NCBI GenBank assembly: GCA_949101405.1
Contig: CARYFM010000002.1
Span: 45,674 to 109,673, forward strand
DNA length: 64,000 nt
Reading direction: 5' to 3'
Origin: an uncultured Candidatus Saccharibacteria bacterium
GTDB taxonomy: Bacteria; Patescibacteriota; Saccharimonadia; Saccharimonadales; Saccharimonadaceae
Position 1 is the stretch's first letter. Every line of letters begins with the position of its first letter. This document shows, one piece after another, positions 41,655-50,848 of the stretch. The position numbers were made by a program, and so were the translations under genes. The notes under the pieces were generated by a model. That model had not been told where the DNA came from. It saw only the letters and a program-made list of their open reading frames with translations, and did not search any database.

Positions 41655-42944
41655 CTAGTTTTCGGTTTCTTCGCCTGTTTCGAGGTTACGCAATTTGTAG
41701 TGCCCCGACTTCGCCTCAGTTTCACCAATCACCGCAGCAAATTTTGCCACTCGCCCTGCGTACTTAAGTTTATCACCAAGCTTCTTATCGGTTAGTACCA
41801 AATCCACAGCTTTACCCTCACTACGCAAGCTTTCCGCGAACTTTGCACAGGCGGCATATTCGTTGCCAGTGATAGGTATCAAGCATACATCTACTGGTTT
41901 GATTTTATTAGTTTGCACCAGACCGTTTTCTATCAGCGCTGCGAATAGCCGTGTTAGACCAATCGAGCCCCCCACACCAGGTAGGGATTGGTCAGTATAG
42001 TTACTGGCAAGGTTTTCATAGCGTCCACCCGAACAAATTGAACCAAACTCGCGATAATCTGGTGCAATTGTTTCGAACACTGTTCCAGTATAATAATCCA
42101 GACCACGCACAATCAACATGTCCGCGATTACTTCAGCGTCTGTCACTAAGTCTTGAACAAGTGCCAATACTTCTTCTAGCTCATCAACACCCTCAGAAAA
42201 AATCTTATCCGTGCAGCCAAGCGATTTTAGTCTTGTAATCACTTCTTTGCGTGCGCCCTGAATCTGCATAAATGTTGTGATTTTTACAACATTCTCACTG
42301 CCAAGGCCTAATTCCTCCAGCGCCGCTACAGTCTTCTCTGGAGGAACTTTTTCTGCATGGTCGACAATGCCAAAGATTTCTGTCGCTAAATGATTAAGAT
42401 TAAGTGCTTGGAGTAAACCATTCAAGAGCTTGCGGTTGCTTACTCGCACAATAAAGCGGGGTAATGGTAAAACCTTAATCGCATCAACTAGAGTCGCAAT
42501 TACCTCCGCATCGTAGGCTACAGGTAGTTTATTCCATCCAATCACATCCACATCGCATTGATAGAACTCGCGAAACCGCCCTTTTTGTGCTCGCTCGCCT
42601 CGGAAATTTCGACCAATCTGTGTCACCTTAAATGGAAAGGTTAAATCATTCATGTGCTCTACGGTATATCGCGCCAACGGCACTGTGTGGTCAAAGCGCA
42701 AAGCCTGGTCTGCTCCATCTGCCGCTTCTGCGGTTTTCACAACTTTGTAAATTTGCTTTTCGGTGTCGCCTCCAGCCTTAGCCAAAAGAATTTCCGTACG
42801 GTCAATCGTGGGCGTCTCAATACTCTGAAATCCATGCTGTGTAAACGCCATGGCAATGCCAGATTTAAGGCGATTAAATTCGGTCTGCATTGCTGGAATC
42901 AGCTCTTGCATGCCACTGATGGGTGAAGTATTGAATTTTTTCAT
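41655..42944 (-). CDS. hisS: Histidyl-tRNA synthetase
   Basis: 429 residues, normal length. Class II motifs: SGMQELIPAMQTEFNRL, RTEILLAKAGGDTEKQIYKV, RFDHTVPLARYTVEH, FRGERAQKGRFREFYQCDVDVIG, RGLDYYTGTVFE (His-specific), CSGGRYENL and GGSIGLTRLF. C-terminal anticodon-binding domain. ATG 42944 (MKKFNTSPISG) is chosen over the upstream Met as it begins the family pattern and follows a TATGAT-like box closely. Convergent with the DsbA gene. Confidence 0.96.
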   Translation of the reverse strand: MKKFNTSPISGMQELIPAMQTEFNRLKSGIAMAFTQHGFQSIETPTIDRTEILLAKAGGDTEKQIYKVVKTAEAADGADQALRFDHTVPLARYTVEHMNDLTFPFKVTQIGRNFRGERAQKGRFREFYQCDVDVIGWNKLPVAYDAEVIATLVDAIKVLPLPRFIVRVSNRKLLNGLLQALNLNHLATEIFGIVDHAEKVPPEKTVAALEELGLGSENVVKITTFMQIQGARKEVITRLKSLGCTDKIFSEGVDELEEVLALVQDLVTDAEVIADMLIVRGLDYYTGTVFETIAPDYREFGSICSGGRYENLASNYTDQSLPGVGGSIGLTRLFAALIENGLVQTNKIKPVDVCLIPITGNEYAACAKFAESLRSEGKAVDLVLTDKKLGDKLKYAGRVAKFAAVIGETEAKSGHYKLRNLETGEETEN

Positions 42945-42973
42945 AATAAATATATCATAGCACAATTTTATCT

Positions 42974-44332
42974 TTAACGCACATAGTGGTCGAAGATAAA
43001 CCGCACTAGACCAATTAGTAGGACAATTCCCAGCACAATTAATACGATTTGTGAAGCGCCAATACCAGCAGAAGGCTTTTCTTCGTCTGCAGAACTTGCA
43101 TTAACATCACCGGGCTGTACAGTTGTGGTTGGCTCTTCAGAAGTGTCTGGAGTTAAATCCGTTTCCAATTTATCATGTTCGTCCCAAATCGTAGTAGTTG
43201 GCTCTAACTCGGACAAATTATTATCAGTATTAATTCCTCCACCTAGCGTAGGCACATCACCATTCACCACACTCTGCGTTGTGTCTTCTAATTGTTCAGG
43301 GTCACTCTTATCGTCTGGTATAGGCTCTGGTTCAACTGTGGTCTCTGCTACGACGATTGGTATCCTCAAAGTTACTTTATTCCGGTCACTATCGCTCACG
43401 ATATAAGACAATGTATATTCGCCTGCTCGGTTTAGGTCAACTTCAGATTGGGTAATAATTTGTTCTGGACTATACTCACCGTCTTCGCCATCTCGTGCGC
43501 TTACTAATTTAGTAAAATCCACGGTTTCGCCCATGTCATAGCGACGTTTACCACTATAAGTGATTTGTGGTACACCGCCTCGACGCAGATGATTGATAAA
43601 CTCACGATATGGTTCTTGGTCTACGCCCCGTAGTTCGCGAAAAGCCAAAATAATCTGAGTTTTTCTTGCTGTATCCAAATTTTTATTATTTAGCACCGCA
43701 TCCGATATATTTGATTGGTAGCTCTTGATTTGTCTTGTGATATAATTTTTGAGCAAATTATACAATGCATCCTCGCCCTCAGCTTCGGTCCATGTATACT
43801 TACGTAAACCATTCAAGGTTACTACATAACGTTCGACTCCGTTACTAGGGTCGAAAGCTGTCGCCAGGGAATAATCTAAATTGCTCAACATCCGTGCAGC
43901 TATCGCCTGCACTTCAATAATATAACCCGGTGCTAGTGCCACATTATAGTTGACTGGTGTATCGCGAAACTGGTAATTGCCATTTTGCAAAGTTGCCGTT
44001 TCGCTTGCTACCATTTGCCCGCTGCGATCTAAAATTCGCACGCTAGCCGTCGCTGCTAAAGTCTCAGTACTTACTTTGATTTTGGCTAGCCTAAAGTCAC
44101 TGGAAAAAGCCAGTTCATAACCACTTTTGCCTGATTGTCCTAAGACTTGCAAAGTCAGGGAATTATTATAAGTTGGCTTTGACCCTACGCCAATCTCCTG
44201 TGCTTGGCTTACTACAGGTTGGTGCGCCATCATAATTTTTGCCCCCAAGACACCGCCCAGGGCTAACACCGCCAACAGTAACCCCAACAGGGGCTTACGA
44301 CGCATTAGATAGTCCCAGGTCTCGCGAATCAT
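42974..44332 (-). CDS. Surface-exposed protein with two membrane helices
   Basis: 452 residues. An N-terminal helix (about 15-33), an ectodomain of about 350 residues with an Ig-like part (YDMGETVDFTKLVSARDGEDGEYSPEQIITQSEVDLNRAGEYTLSYIVSDSDRNKVTLRIPIVV), then an acidic Thr/Pro/Glu stalk and a C-terminal helix (about 425-445). Cell-surface anchoring at both ends is implied. No enzymatic residues. A TATAAT box lies near the ATG, so it is probably leaderless. Confidence 0.75.
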   Translation of the reverse strand: MIRETWDYLMRRKPLLGLLLAVLALGGVLGAKIMMAHQPVVSQAQEIGVGSKPTYNNSLTLQVLGQSGKSGYELAFSSDFRLAKIKVSTETLAATASVRILDRSGQMVASETATLQNGNYQFRDTPVNYNVALAPGYIIEVQAIAARMLSNLDYSLATAFDPSNGVERYVVTLNGLRKYTWTEAEGEDALYNLLKNYITRQIKSYQSNISDAVLNNKNLDTARKTQIILAFRELRGVDQEPYREFINHLRRGGVPQITYSGKRRYDMGETVDFTKLVSARDGEDGEYSPEQIITQSEVDLNRAGEYTLSYIVSDSDRNKVTLRIPIVVAETTVEPEPIPDDKSDPEQLEDTTQSVVNGDVPTLGGGINTDNNLSELEPTTTIWDEHDKLETDLTPDTSEEPTTTVQPGDVNASSADEEKPSAGIGASQIVLIVLGIVLLIGLVRFIFDHYVR

Positions 44333-44453
44333 TATGCTTATAATTATATCACAAAATATCTAAAAACACAATAGGGAACTGAGGTCATAAAAGTTGCGCC
44401 AAAAATCTTTACTAAATTCAGCCAGCGGAACTTTTTCTGCTATAATAGTAGTT

Positions 44454-44951
44454 ATGGCAAAACAGAAGAAAGAGGATTTTGTTGATAAAACCGTAGCTTG
44501 GGGTTGCAAATTAGTACATCTTGATAAGTGTACGCCAATGTTTCAGCAATTAGCCAAGTTTACAATCGTTGGACTCATTAATACTGCCATCAACTGGACC
44601 ATTTTTGCTATTGCACTGCATTTTCTGCCTATCACGGACGAAGTTGCCAAATCGGTCGTAGCCAGCGCTATTGCTTTTGCCTTAGCTACTATCTTCAATT
44701 TCTGGGCTAGTACGACTTGGGTCTTCAACACTACCAATAAAAAGACGCGCAAACGCTTATTTATCGAATTCGCCGTCATGAACGGTATTGCTTTTCTGAT
44801 CTTCGATGAAGCCATATTGGCTTGGCTAGTTTCTCTTAGCTGGCATCCTATGCTCGCCAAAGTCGCTACCACTGCTTGCGGCATGGTATTCAATTTCATC
44901 ACGCGCAAGATGTTTCTCGAAGACCACAGCGATCGCAAGACTAAAAAATAG
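44454..44951 (+). CDS. GtrA-family membrane protein
   Basis: 165 residues with four helices and the GtrA pattern (FTIVGLINTAINWTIFAIALHFL; AFALATIFNFWASTTWVF; VATTACGMVFNFITRKMFLED). Family members flip or tether lipid-linked sugars for surface glycans. ATG 44454 is used (TATAAT about six bases before). No glycosyltransferase partner lies next to it. Confidence 0.9.
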   Translation: MAKQKKEDFVDKTVAWGCKLVHLDKCTPMFQQLAKFTIVGLINTAINWTIFAIALHFLPITDEVAKSVVASAIAFALATIFNFWASTTWVFNTTNKKTRKRLFIEFAVMNGIAFLIFDEAILAWLVSLSWHPMLAKVATTACGMVFNFITRKMFLEDHSDRKTKK

Positions 44952-45767
44952 TTATTTTACAAACATTGCGTGTATTGCGTCGCGATAAATTGCCTTAACT
45001 TTGGCATAATCACCAGGGAACTGCTCTAGGTAATGAATAATCGCCACTCCGCTATTCACTTCAATTACTAATAACTGATTGTCTGTAATCTTAATAATAT
45101 CAACGCTACAAAATCTTAACCCCATCGCTTCAGTAGCGGCTTGTGCCAAAGCAATAAGTTTATACAAGAAAGTTTCGTCATTAACTTGACTTACCGTAGC
45201 GCCTTTACTCAAATTAAAACGCCAATCACCATGGCGATTTTTTTGGTAAACCAAACGTGCCTCGCCATCCAGCATCACCACGCGGTATTCGTGTTCAATA
45301 TCATAAAACGGGCACAAAGCCACCGCCATGCCTTGATGGAATGCCTCTTCCAGCGACGTTGGTATCTGGCCCATGTTCGTAACTTGCGAAATTCCAGTAC
45401 CGCATTGCCCAATGTTGGGTTTGACCACAATATGCTGATTATGCTGTTCGAAGAATTTTGTCACATATTCCATCGTATTGCGCCCCTCTACATAAGGATA
45501 ATGGTTGGTAAATTCATAGAGAATCGCATACTCCACTACTGGAACATTGGACTGGGACAACAGCTCAAAAGTCACATATTTATCATCGGCCGCCATACTC
45601 GCCGCCGCCGAATTTAAATCAAATTTACCATACCCTAGCACCTGCCGCCTCTGTCCATCGAGCTGCATCACAGCTAGCCAGTCCGACGACAGCCAATCTA
45701 GTTTTATACCCTCTTCTTGACAGATCTCATTCAGAATCCGATGATAAATTGAAGTTTTTCCTTGCAT
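44952..45767 (-). CDS. ATP-grasp enzyme of unknown specificity
   Basis: 271 residues. ATP-grasp features: a lid segment YVTFELLSQSNVPVVEYAIL, NQHIVVKPNIGQCGTGISQV (nucleotide-binding Lys and Gly loop), ALCPFYDIEHEYRVVMLDGEARLVYQKN and LLVIEVNSGVAIIHYL with metal-binding Glu/Asn. Ligates a carboxylate to an amine; substrate unknown. The ATG at 45776 lies inside the -10 TATAAT (45775-45780), so the next ATG (45767) is chosen, giving a leaderless mRNA. Confidence 0.8.
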   Translation of the reverse strand: MQGKTSIYHRILNEICQEEGIKLDWLSSDWLAVMQLDGQRRQVLGYGKFDLNSAAASMAADDKYVTFELLSQSNVPVVEYAILYEFTNHYPYVEGRNTMEYVTKFFEQHNQHIVVKPNIGQCGTGISQVTNMGQIPTSLEEAFHQGMAVALCPFYDIEHEYRVVMLDGEARLVYQKNRHGDWRFNLSKGATVSQVNDETFLYKLIALAQAATEAMGLRFCSVDIIKITDNQLLVIEVNSGVAIIHYLEQFPGDYAKVKAIYRDAIHAMFVK

Positions 45768-45806
45768 AATTTCCATTATACCACTGTTTGTCGTACCACT
45801 GATGTC

Positions 45807-45835
45807 TTGACATTTATTGGTATTCCGCTTATACT
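45807..45835 (+). promoter_or_regulatory. Promoter of 45870
   Basis: TTGACA (45807-45812), 17-bp spacer, TATACT (45830-45835). AAGGAA ribosome site follows. Confidence 0.75.
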
Positions 45836-45869
45836 TTTACCAACTAAATTTAACACAAAAAGGAAACTT

Positions 45870-46130
45870 ATGGCAAACAACAATTCTCCCAAAATCCCTC
45901 TCGAATACACTCCAATTTCGATGTGGGGCTATTTTGGCTACTCAATTTTATTTTCTATCCCTTTCATCGGCTGGATTTTCTTGGTAATTTTCGCTCTTAC
46001 CGCCAGCAACATTAACTTGCGCAACTTTGCCCGCTCACAATTCTGCGTCTTTATCATCTGGGCTATCTTCATCATGATTGCACTATTTTCTGGTCTCATT
46101 GCTTCCATGTTTGAAGCGATAAAACTCTAG
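45870..46130 (+). CDS. Small two-helix membrane protein
   Basis: 86 residues: a polar start (MANNNSPKIPLEYTPIS) and two hydrophobic helices (about 20-45 and 55-80). Residue style fits DUF4870-like small proteins (SNINLRNFARSQF), but it is too short to be sure. Followed by lemA. Confidence 0.6.
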   Translation: MANNNSPKIPLEYTPISMWGYFGYSILFSIPFIGWIFLVIFALTASNINLRNFARSQFCVFIIWAIFIMIALFSGLIASMFEAIKL

Positions 46131-46181
46131 ATTTTTATCGCTCTGTGGTGCTATAATATATAATATAAATTAGGAGATATT

Positions 46182-46757
46182 ATGCAAATTGCATTAATTG
46201 TTATCGCCGTTATCGCTCTGCTCCTGATCATCGTGATCTGGGCTACCTATAATGGTTTAGTCAAAACTAACGAACGCGTCAACGAGGCTTGGTCTGACAT
46301 CACCGTGCAGCTCAAGTACCGTGCCGACCTCATCCCCAATGTGGTCGAGACCGTCAAGGGTTACGCCAAGCACGAAAAAGGCGTTTTTGAGGAAGTCACC
46401 AAGGCTCGCAACGCTAGCATGAGCGCCAAGAGCGTGAATGGTGCTGCCGAAGCCGAGCGTTCTATGCAAGGTGCCCTAGGTCGCTTGTTTGCGATTGCCG
46501 AGGCTTACCCTGAGCTCAAAGCCAACACCAACTTCCAACAGCTTCAGCTTCAGCTCCAAGATGTAGAAGATAAAATCCAAGCTGCTCGCCGTTTCTACAA
46601 CGCCGGCGCCAAGGCTCTCAATACCAAGCTTAAACTTTTCCCAACCAACCTCATTAACAAACTCGTTGGCCACTTCACCGAGCGCGACTATTTTGAGGTC
46701 CCAGAAGCCGAAAAAGCTCAGATTGAGAAAGCTCCAGAAGTTAAATTCGACAACTAA
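46182..46757 (+). CDS. lemA: LemA family protein
   Basis: 191 residues. One N-terminal membrane helix (2-22), then the LemA helical domain: YNGLVKTNERVNEAWSDITVQLKYRADLIPNVVETVKGYAKHEKGVFEEVTKARN and YPELKANTNFQQLQLQLQDVEDKIQAARRFYNAGAKALNTKLKLFPTNL. Commonly encoded with HtpX, as here 11 bp downstream. Role in membrane quality control is inferred from that pairing. Confidence 0.95.
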   Translation: MQIALIVIAVIALLLIIVIWATYNGLVKTNERVNEAWSDITVQLKYRADLIPNVVETVKGYAKHEKGVFEEVTKARNASMSAKSVNGAAEAERSMQGALGRLFAIAEAYPELKANTNFQQLQLQLQDVEDKIQAARRFYNAGAKALNTKLKLFPTNLINKLVGHFTERDYFEVPEAEKAQIEKAPEVKFDN

Positions 46758-46768
46758 GTTCGTCTCAA

Positions 46769-47647
46769 ATGTATAAGCAAATTGCCGCCAACAAACGCAA
46801 CACAGTCTTTATCATAATTGGTTTTGTACTGTTTATTACTGCGATTGGAGCGGCTTTTGCTTATTTTTTTAGTGATTGGTGGATTACAGTTTGGGTATTG
46901 GTGATTGCTCTTATCTATGCGTTGGTTCAATACTATGCTTCTAGTTCGCTAGCTGTTGCTATGACTGGCGCCAAGGAGATTCAAAAGCGTGATAACCCCC
47001 GATTATATAATACTGTAGAAAATCTTGCGATTTCCGCCGGTCTACCCATGCCTAAGGTTTACATTATCAACGATTCTGCGCCCAACGCTTTTGCCACTGG
47101 CCGCGACCCAGAGCACGCAGTGGTGGCCGCTACTACTGGTCTGCTTGATATTATGGATAACAAAGAACTTACTGCAGTCATGGCGCACGAGTTATCACAC
47201 GTCAAAAACTACGATATTCGCGTGTCAATGATTACTTTCGGTTTGGTCTGTATCATTGGTTTTATTTCTGACCTGGGCGTACGCATGATTTGGCTGACGA
47301 ACGCTCACGATGATGAGGATAATAGCCCAATTGGTCTAATTGTAATTCTGCTCACGTCTTTGCTGGCTCCAATTGTGGCATCGGTAGCACAAATGGCTGT
47401 CTCGCGCGAACGTGAGTATTTAGCTGATGCTTCAGCGGCGCACCTCACAAGGTATCCCGAAGGTATGATTGCCGCTCTCAAAAAGTTAGACACTCATGCT
47501 CAGCCTATGAAACATCAGAACCCCGCCACTGAAGCACTATTTATTAATAATCCGCTAAAACGAGGAGCCATTAACAATCTCTTCAGCACTCACCCCCCCA
47601 TCGAAAAACGCATCGAAAGGCTTGAGCATGGCAAAAACCAATTCTAA
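46769..47647 (+). CDS. htpX: Membrane zinc metalloprotease HtpX
   Basis: 292 residues. Family M48: two N-terminal helices, active-site H140-E-x-x-H144 (MAHELSHVKNYD), third ligand in EREYLADASAAHL, and two further helices between. It cleaves misfolded membrane proteins. Co-transcribed with lemA. Its 3' end overlaps the next gene. Confidence 0.96.
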   Translation: MYKQIAANKRNTVFIIIGFVLFITAIGAAFAYFFSDWWITVWVLVIALIYALVQYYASSSLAVAMTGAKEIQKRDNPRLYNTVENLAISAGLPMPKVYIINDSAPNAFATGRDPEHAVVAATTGLLDIMDNKELTAVMAHELSHVKNYDIRVSMITFGLVCIIGFISDLGVRMIWLTNAHDDEDNSPIGLIVILLTSLLAPIVASVAQMAVSREREYLADASAAHLTRYPEGMIAALKKLDTHAQPMKHQNPATEALFINNPLKRGAINNLFSTHPPIEKRIERLEHGKNQF

Positions 47648-48764
47648 TACCTCCAAAGAATCCAAAAAAGTGACGAATAGTCGCCTTTCCGCTAAGACTA
47701 AAGCGCCTAAAGAGGGGCATAATTCTGGTAAAAGTGACCGTCGGTCAGTTATTGGTCGTAAGATTAACAGCTGGAAGCAGACAATTCGAGCAAGACGTGC
47801 TAAGCACGTGCATCTACACAAATCCTTCAAACGGTCTTATCGCGAAGATTACTTACGCCAGACCTCAACGCCAGGTCTGCTTAGCCACGCAATGATTACC
47901 TTTAAGACAATTTTCCGCCATTGGCGTACATTCTTGCCATTCATAGCATTGATGGTTTTCTTGTACATTTTTGCTGTTGGCTTAATGAGCGAAGATTTTT
48001 ACAAGCAATTCCAAGATTCCATCGATGAGACTAGCTCCGAGTTGGCTACCGGTCAGATTGGTAATTTTGCCAAAGCAAGTCTTTTACTAATTTCTACTGT
48101 TACTAGTGGCGGGCTAGATGCAGGTATGGGGGAATCCCAAACAATTTTTATGCTGATTTTGTTCTTGGTGATGTGGTTGGTAACGATTTTCCTCTTGCGC
48201 CATTTCTTGGCTGGAGAAAAGCCCCGGTTGCGCGATGGCCTCTATAATGCTTTGGCGCCATTATTATCTACGTTGCTGGTTTTTATCGTAATTTTTATTC
48301 AGTCTATTCCAATTATGTTAGTGATTATCACCTATTCGGCCGCAGTGCTAACGAATTTTCTTGCAACGCCTTTTTATGCTTTAGTTTACTTTATCTTTGC
48401 AGCACTAATGCTTCTGCTCAGCGGTTATCTGCTGTCGAGTTCGATCATGGCCTTGGTGGCAGTCACAGCTCCTGGAGTATATCCCATAACAGCGCTCTTC
48501 GCGGCTTCAGACTTGATGGCTGGGCGGCGACTCAAAATGGTGCTACGCTTGATTTATCTCATCTTTGTGGTGGCGATGACTTATATTATCACAATGTTGC
48601 CAATTATTTTGCTCGATTTATGGTTTAAGGGCATGTGGGAATGGATTGCTGGCTGGCCAATTGTACCATTCTTCTTGCTAGTAGTGACTTGTTTTGTTTT
48701 TATGTATGCCACAACTTACCTCTATTTGTATTATCGCTGGCTGCTAGATTACAAAGAAAAATAA
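47628..48764 (+). CDS. Multi-pass membrane protein
   Basis: About 378 residues. A long basic soluble start (NSNTSKESKKVTNSRLSAKTKAPKEGHNSGKSDRRS, about 1-95), then six hydrophobic helices (about 105-130, 165-190, 205-235, 240-270, 300-320, 335-360). No conserved motif found. It overlaps htpX by 20 bp, so it may be part of the same envelope-quality unit. A TTG six bases earlier is an alternative start. Confidence 0.7.
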   Translation: MAKTNSNTSKESKKVTNSRLSAKTKAPKEGHNSGKSDRRSVIGRKINSWKQTIRARRAKHVHLHKSFKRSYREDYLRQTSTPGLLSHAMITFKTIFRHWRTFLPFIALMVFLYIFAVGLMSEDFYKQFQDSIDETSSELATGQIGNFAKASLLLISTVTSGGLDAGMGESQTIFMLILFLVMWLVTIFLLRHFLAGEKPRLRDGLYNALAPLLSTLLVFIVIFIQSIPIMLVIITYSAAVLTNFLATPFYALVYFIFAALMLLLSGYLLSSSIMALVAVTAPGVYPITALFAASDLMAGRRLKMVLRLIYLIFVVAMTYIITMLPIILLDLWFKGMWEWIAGWPIVPFFLLVVTCFVFMYATTYLYLYYRWLLDYKEK

Positions 48765-48780
48765 TAAACGTGGAGGCAAT

Positions 48781-50766
48781 GTGACGGAGAGAAAAGAAGC
48801 TGAGGCGCGAGTTGCTAAGTTGCGCGATTTGATTAACGATTATCGTTATCACTATCACGTTTTGGATGAATCTACCATGTCGGAAGCGGCAGCGGACTCG
48901 CTAAAACATGAGTTAGTGTTGTTAGAGAAAGAATTTCCAGATTTGGTAACACCAGATTCACCCACGCAACGCGTAGCTGGAAAGCCACTGAACAAATTTA
49001 CCAAGGTCACGCATCGCGACCGCATGATTTCGCTGGCTGATGTTTTTTCTACAGATGAAGTGCGCGGTTGGGTGCAAGCCAACGAGAAACTGGTTGGACC
49101 AATCCAGACCTATTTTACTGATATCAAAATGGACGGTTTGGCTTGTGCCTTACACTATCAAGACGGACTCTTTGTGCAGGCAGTAACTCGTGGTGATGGT
49201 CTGGTGGGGGAAGATGTAACCATGAATGTGCGCACTATTGAAAACGTCCCTTTGCGGATTCCTGAGCGTGGACATGTCGAAGTGCGCGGGGAAATTGTAA
49301 TTTTTAAGCAGGATTTTGAAGATCTCAATACCAAGCAGGTAAAAGCTGGCGAGAAGCCTTTTGCTAATCCGCGCAATTTAGCGGCTGGCAGCATTCGGCA
49401 GCTCGATCCACGGATTGCGGCAAAACGTAGATTAAAGTTTATGGCTTATGATTTAGTGGAACCAAATTTGCCCACGCATGGCGAAGCTTACGCCAAGTTG
49501 CGCGAAATGGGCTTTCGTACGAGCGGAGAAGATAAGGTTTTTCAGAGTATTGACGAAGTTTTGCAAGAAATTAAGCGGCTAGAAGATTATCGGCAAAGTT
49601 TACCGTTTAATACCGATGGCATGGTAGTCAAAATTAATGACCGCGTGGTGTATCAAAAACTTGGTATTGTAGGCAAGACACCGCGTGGCGCTGTAGCGTT
49701 CAAATTTCCAGCTGAAGAAAGCACCACGCGGGTCAAGGATATCGTGATTTCAATTGGGCGCACCGGTGCTGCCACACCAGTAGCAATCCTCGACCCAGTA
49801 GTGGTAGCTGGCAGCACGGTGCGCCACGCCAGCCTGCACAACGCCGATGAGATCGCCCGCCTTGACGTGCGTATTGGGGACACCGTTATTATTTACAAGG
49901 CGGGCGACATCATTCCGCAAATCAAGGAAGTCCTGGTGCCTCTACGTCCAATCGGCACTGAACCATTTGATTATATGACTGCCCTCAAGAAACAGTACCC
50001 CGAACTGGAATTTGAACGTCCAGAGGGCGAAGTGGTCTACCGCGTGAAAGGGGAAAATTCAGATTTCATTCTCAAACGTGCTTTGGAATATTATGCTTCT
50101 AAATCAGCTCTCAATATTGATGGATTGGGCGAAAAAAATGTCGAGGCTTTGGTGAAAGCTAATTTAGTCCATAGTATTGCCGACCTGTATCGCCTTGAAG
50201 TCAAAGACGTATCCAAATTGGGGCGCTTTGCTCGCCTTTCGGCCAAAAAACTTGTCGCCTCGATTCAAGCCTCTAAAACCCCGCCACTTAATAAATTTAT
50301 TACCGCGCTAGGCATTCGCCATGTGGGGGCACAGACCGCAAACACGCTTGCTCAAGGTTTCGGTTCAATGGAAAAACTCTCTCAGGCTACTGAAGAAGAA
50401 CTGCTTAAACTTCCGGATATCGGGCAAATCGTAGCGGAGTCAATTTTGGCGTGGTTTGCCGATGAGGATAACCTAAAACTCTTGGCAGAATTAAAATCAC
50501 TTGGCGTTGAACCAGTCTATCAAGACCAAAGCCAGCTACCGCTTGCTGGTAAAAGTTACATCGTCACTGGTACGTTAGAAAGTATGGGTCGCGAAGTAGC
50601 CGAGGATAAACTACGCGCACTCGGTGCTACGGTCACGAGTAGCGTCACTAAGACTACCACGGCTTTGATTGCCGGAGCTAAACCTGGTAAAGGTAAAACC
50701 GAAAAAGCCGAAAAACTGGGCATTCCTACGATTGGCGAAACAGAATTTTTAGAACTAATCGGGTAA
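48781..50766 (+). CDS. ligA: NAD-dependent DNA ligase, without the zinc finger
   Basis: 661 residues from GTG 48781 (GGAGG upstream). Nucleotidyl-transfer Lys116 lies in TDIKMDGLA. OB-fold GAVAFKFPAEESTTRVKDIVISIGRTGAATPVAILDPV, helix-hairpin-helix region (NIDGLGEKNVEALV; ALGIRHVGAQTANTLA; LPDIGQIVAESI) and a BRCT domain at the end (SYIVTGTLESMGREVAEDKLRALGATV). The expected four-Cys zinc finger is missing: between IIPQIKEVLVPLRP and the helix-hairpin-helix there is no Cys (YMTALKKQYPELEFERPEG). The fold may be kept without zinc. Confidence 0.95.
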   Translation: MTERKEAEARVAKLRDLINDYRYHYHVLDESTMSEAAADSLKHELVLLEKEFPDLVTPDSPTQRVAGKPLNKFTKVTHRDRMISLADVFSTDEVRGWVQANEKLVGPIQTYFTDIKMDGLACALHYQDGLFVQAVTRGDGLVGEDVTMNVRTIENVPLRIPERGHVEVRGEIVIFKQDFEDLNTKQVKAGEKPFANPRNLAAGSIRQLDPRIAAKRRLKFMAYDLVEPNLPTHGEAYAKLREMGFRTSGEDKVFQSIDEVLQEIKRLEDYRQSLPFNTDGMVVKINDRVVYQKLGIVGKTPRGAVAFKFPAEESTTRVKDIVISIGRTGAATPVAILDPVVVAGSTVRHASLHNADEIARLDVRIGDTVIIYKAGDIIPQIKEVLVPLRPIGTEPFDYMTALKKQYPELEFERPEGEVVYRVKGENSDFILKRALEYYASKSALNIDGLGEKNVEALVKANLVHSIADLYRLEVKDVSKLGRFARLSAKKLVASIQASKTPPLNKFITALGIRHVGAQTANTLAQGFGSMEKLSQATEEELLKLPDIGQIVAESILAWFADEDNLKLLAELKSLGVEPVYQDQSQLPLAGKSYIVTGTLESMGREVAEDKLRALGATVTSSVTKTTTALIAGAKPGKGKTEKAEKLGIPTIGETEFLELIG

Positions 50767-50773
50767 AATACCC
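50761..50773. terminator. Small hairpin at the ligA end
   Basis: GGGTA/TACCC with an AAA loop right over the ligA stop. Weak terminator at best. Confidence 0.3.
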
Positions 50774-50783
50774 CTCTCCTTCA

Positions 50784-50812
50784 ATTATAGCACAGTTTTA
50801 CAAAAAAGTCAA
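50784..50812 (-). promoter_or_regulatory. 29-bp family promoter antisense to ligA
   Basis: On minus: TTGACT (50807-50812), 17 bp, TGTGCTATAAT with the -10 at 50784-50789. It points into the ligA 3' end; no minus-strand gene follows. Confidence 0.65.
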
Positions 50813-50848
50813 TAGAAAACGCTTAAATTTTTGGTATATAATAATATT

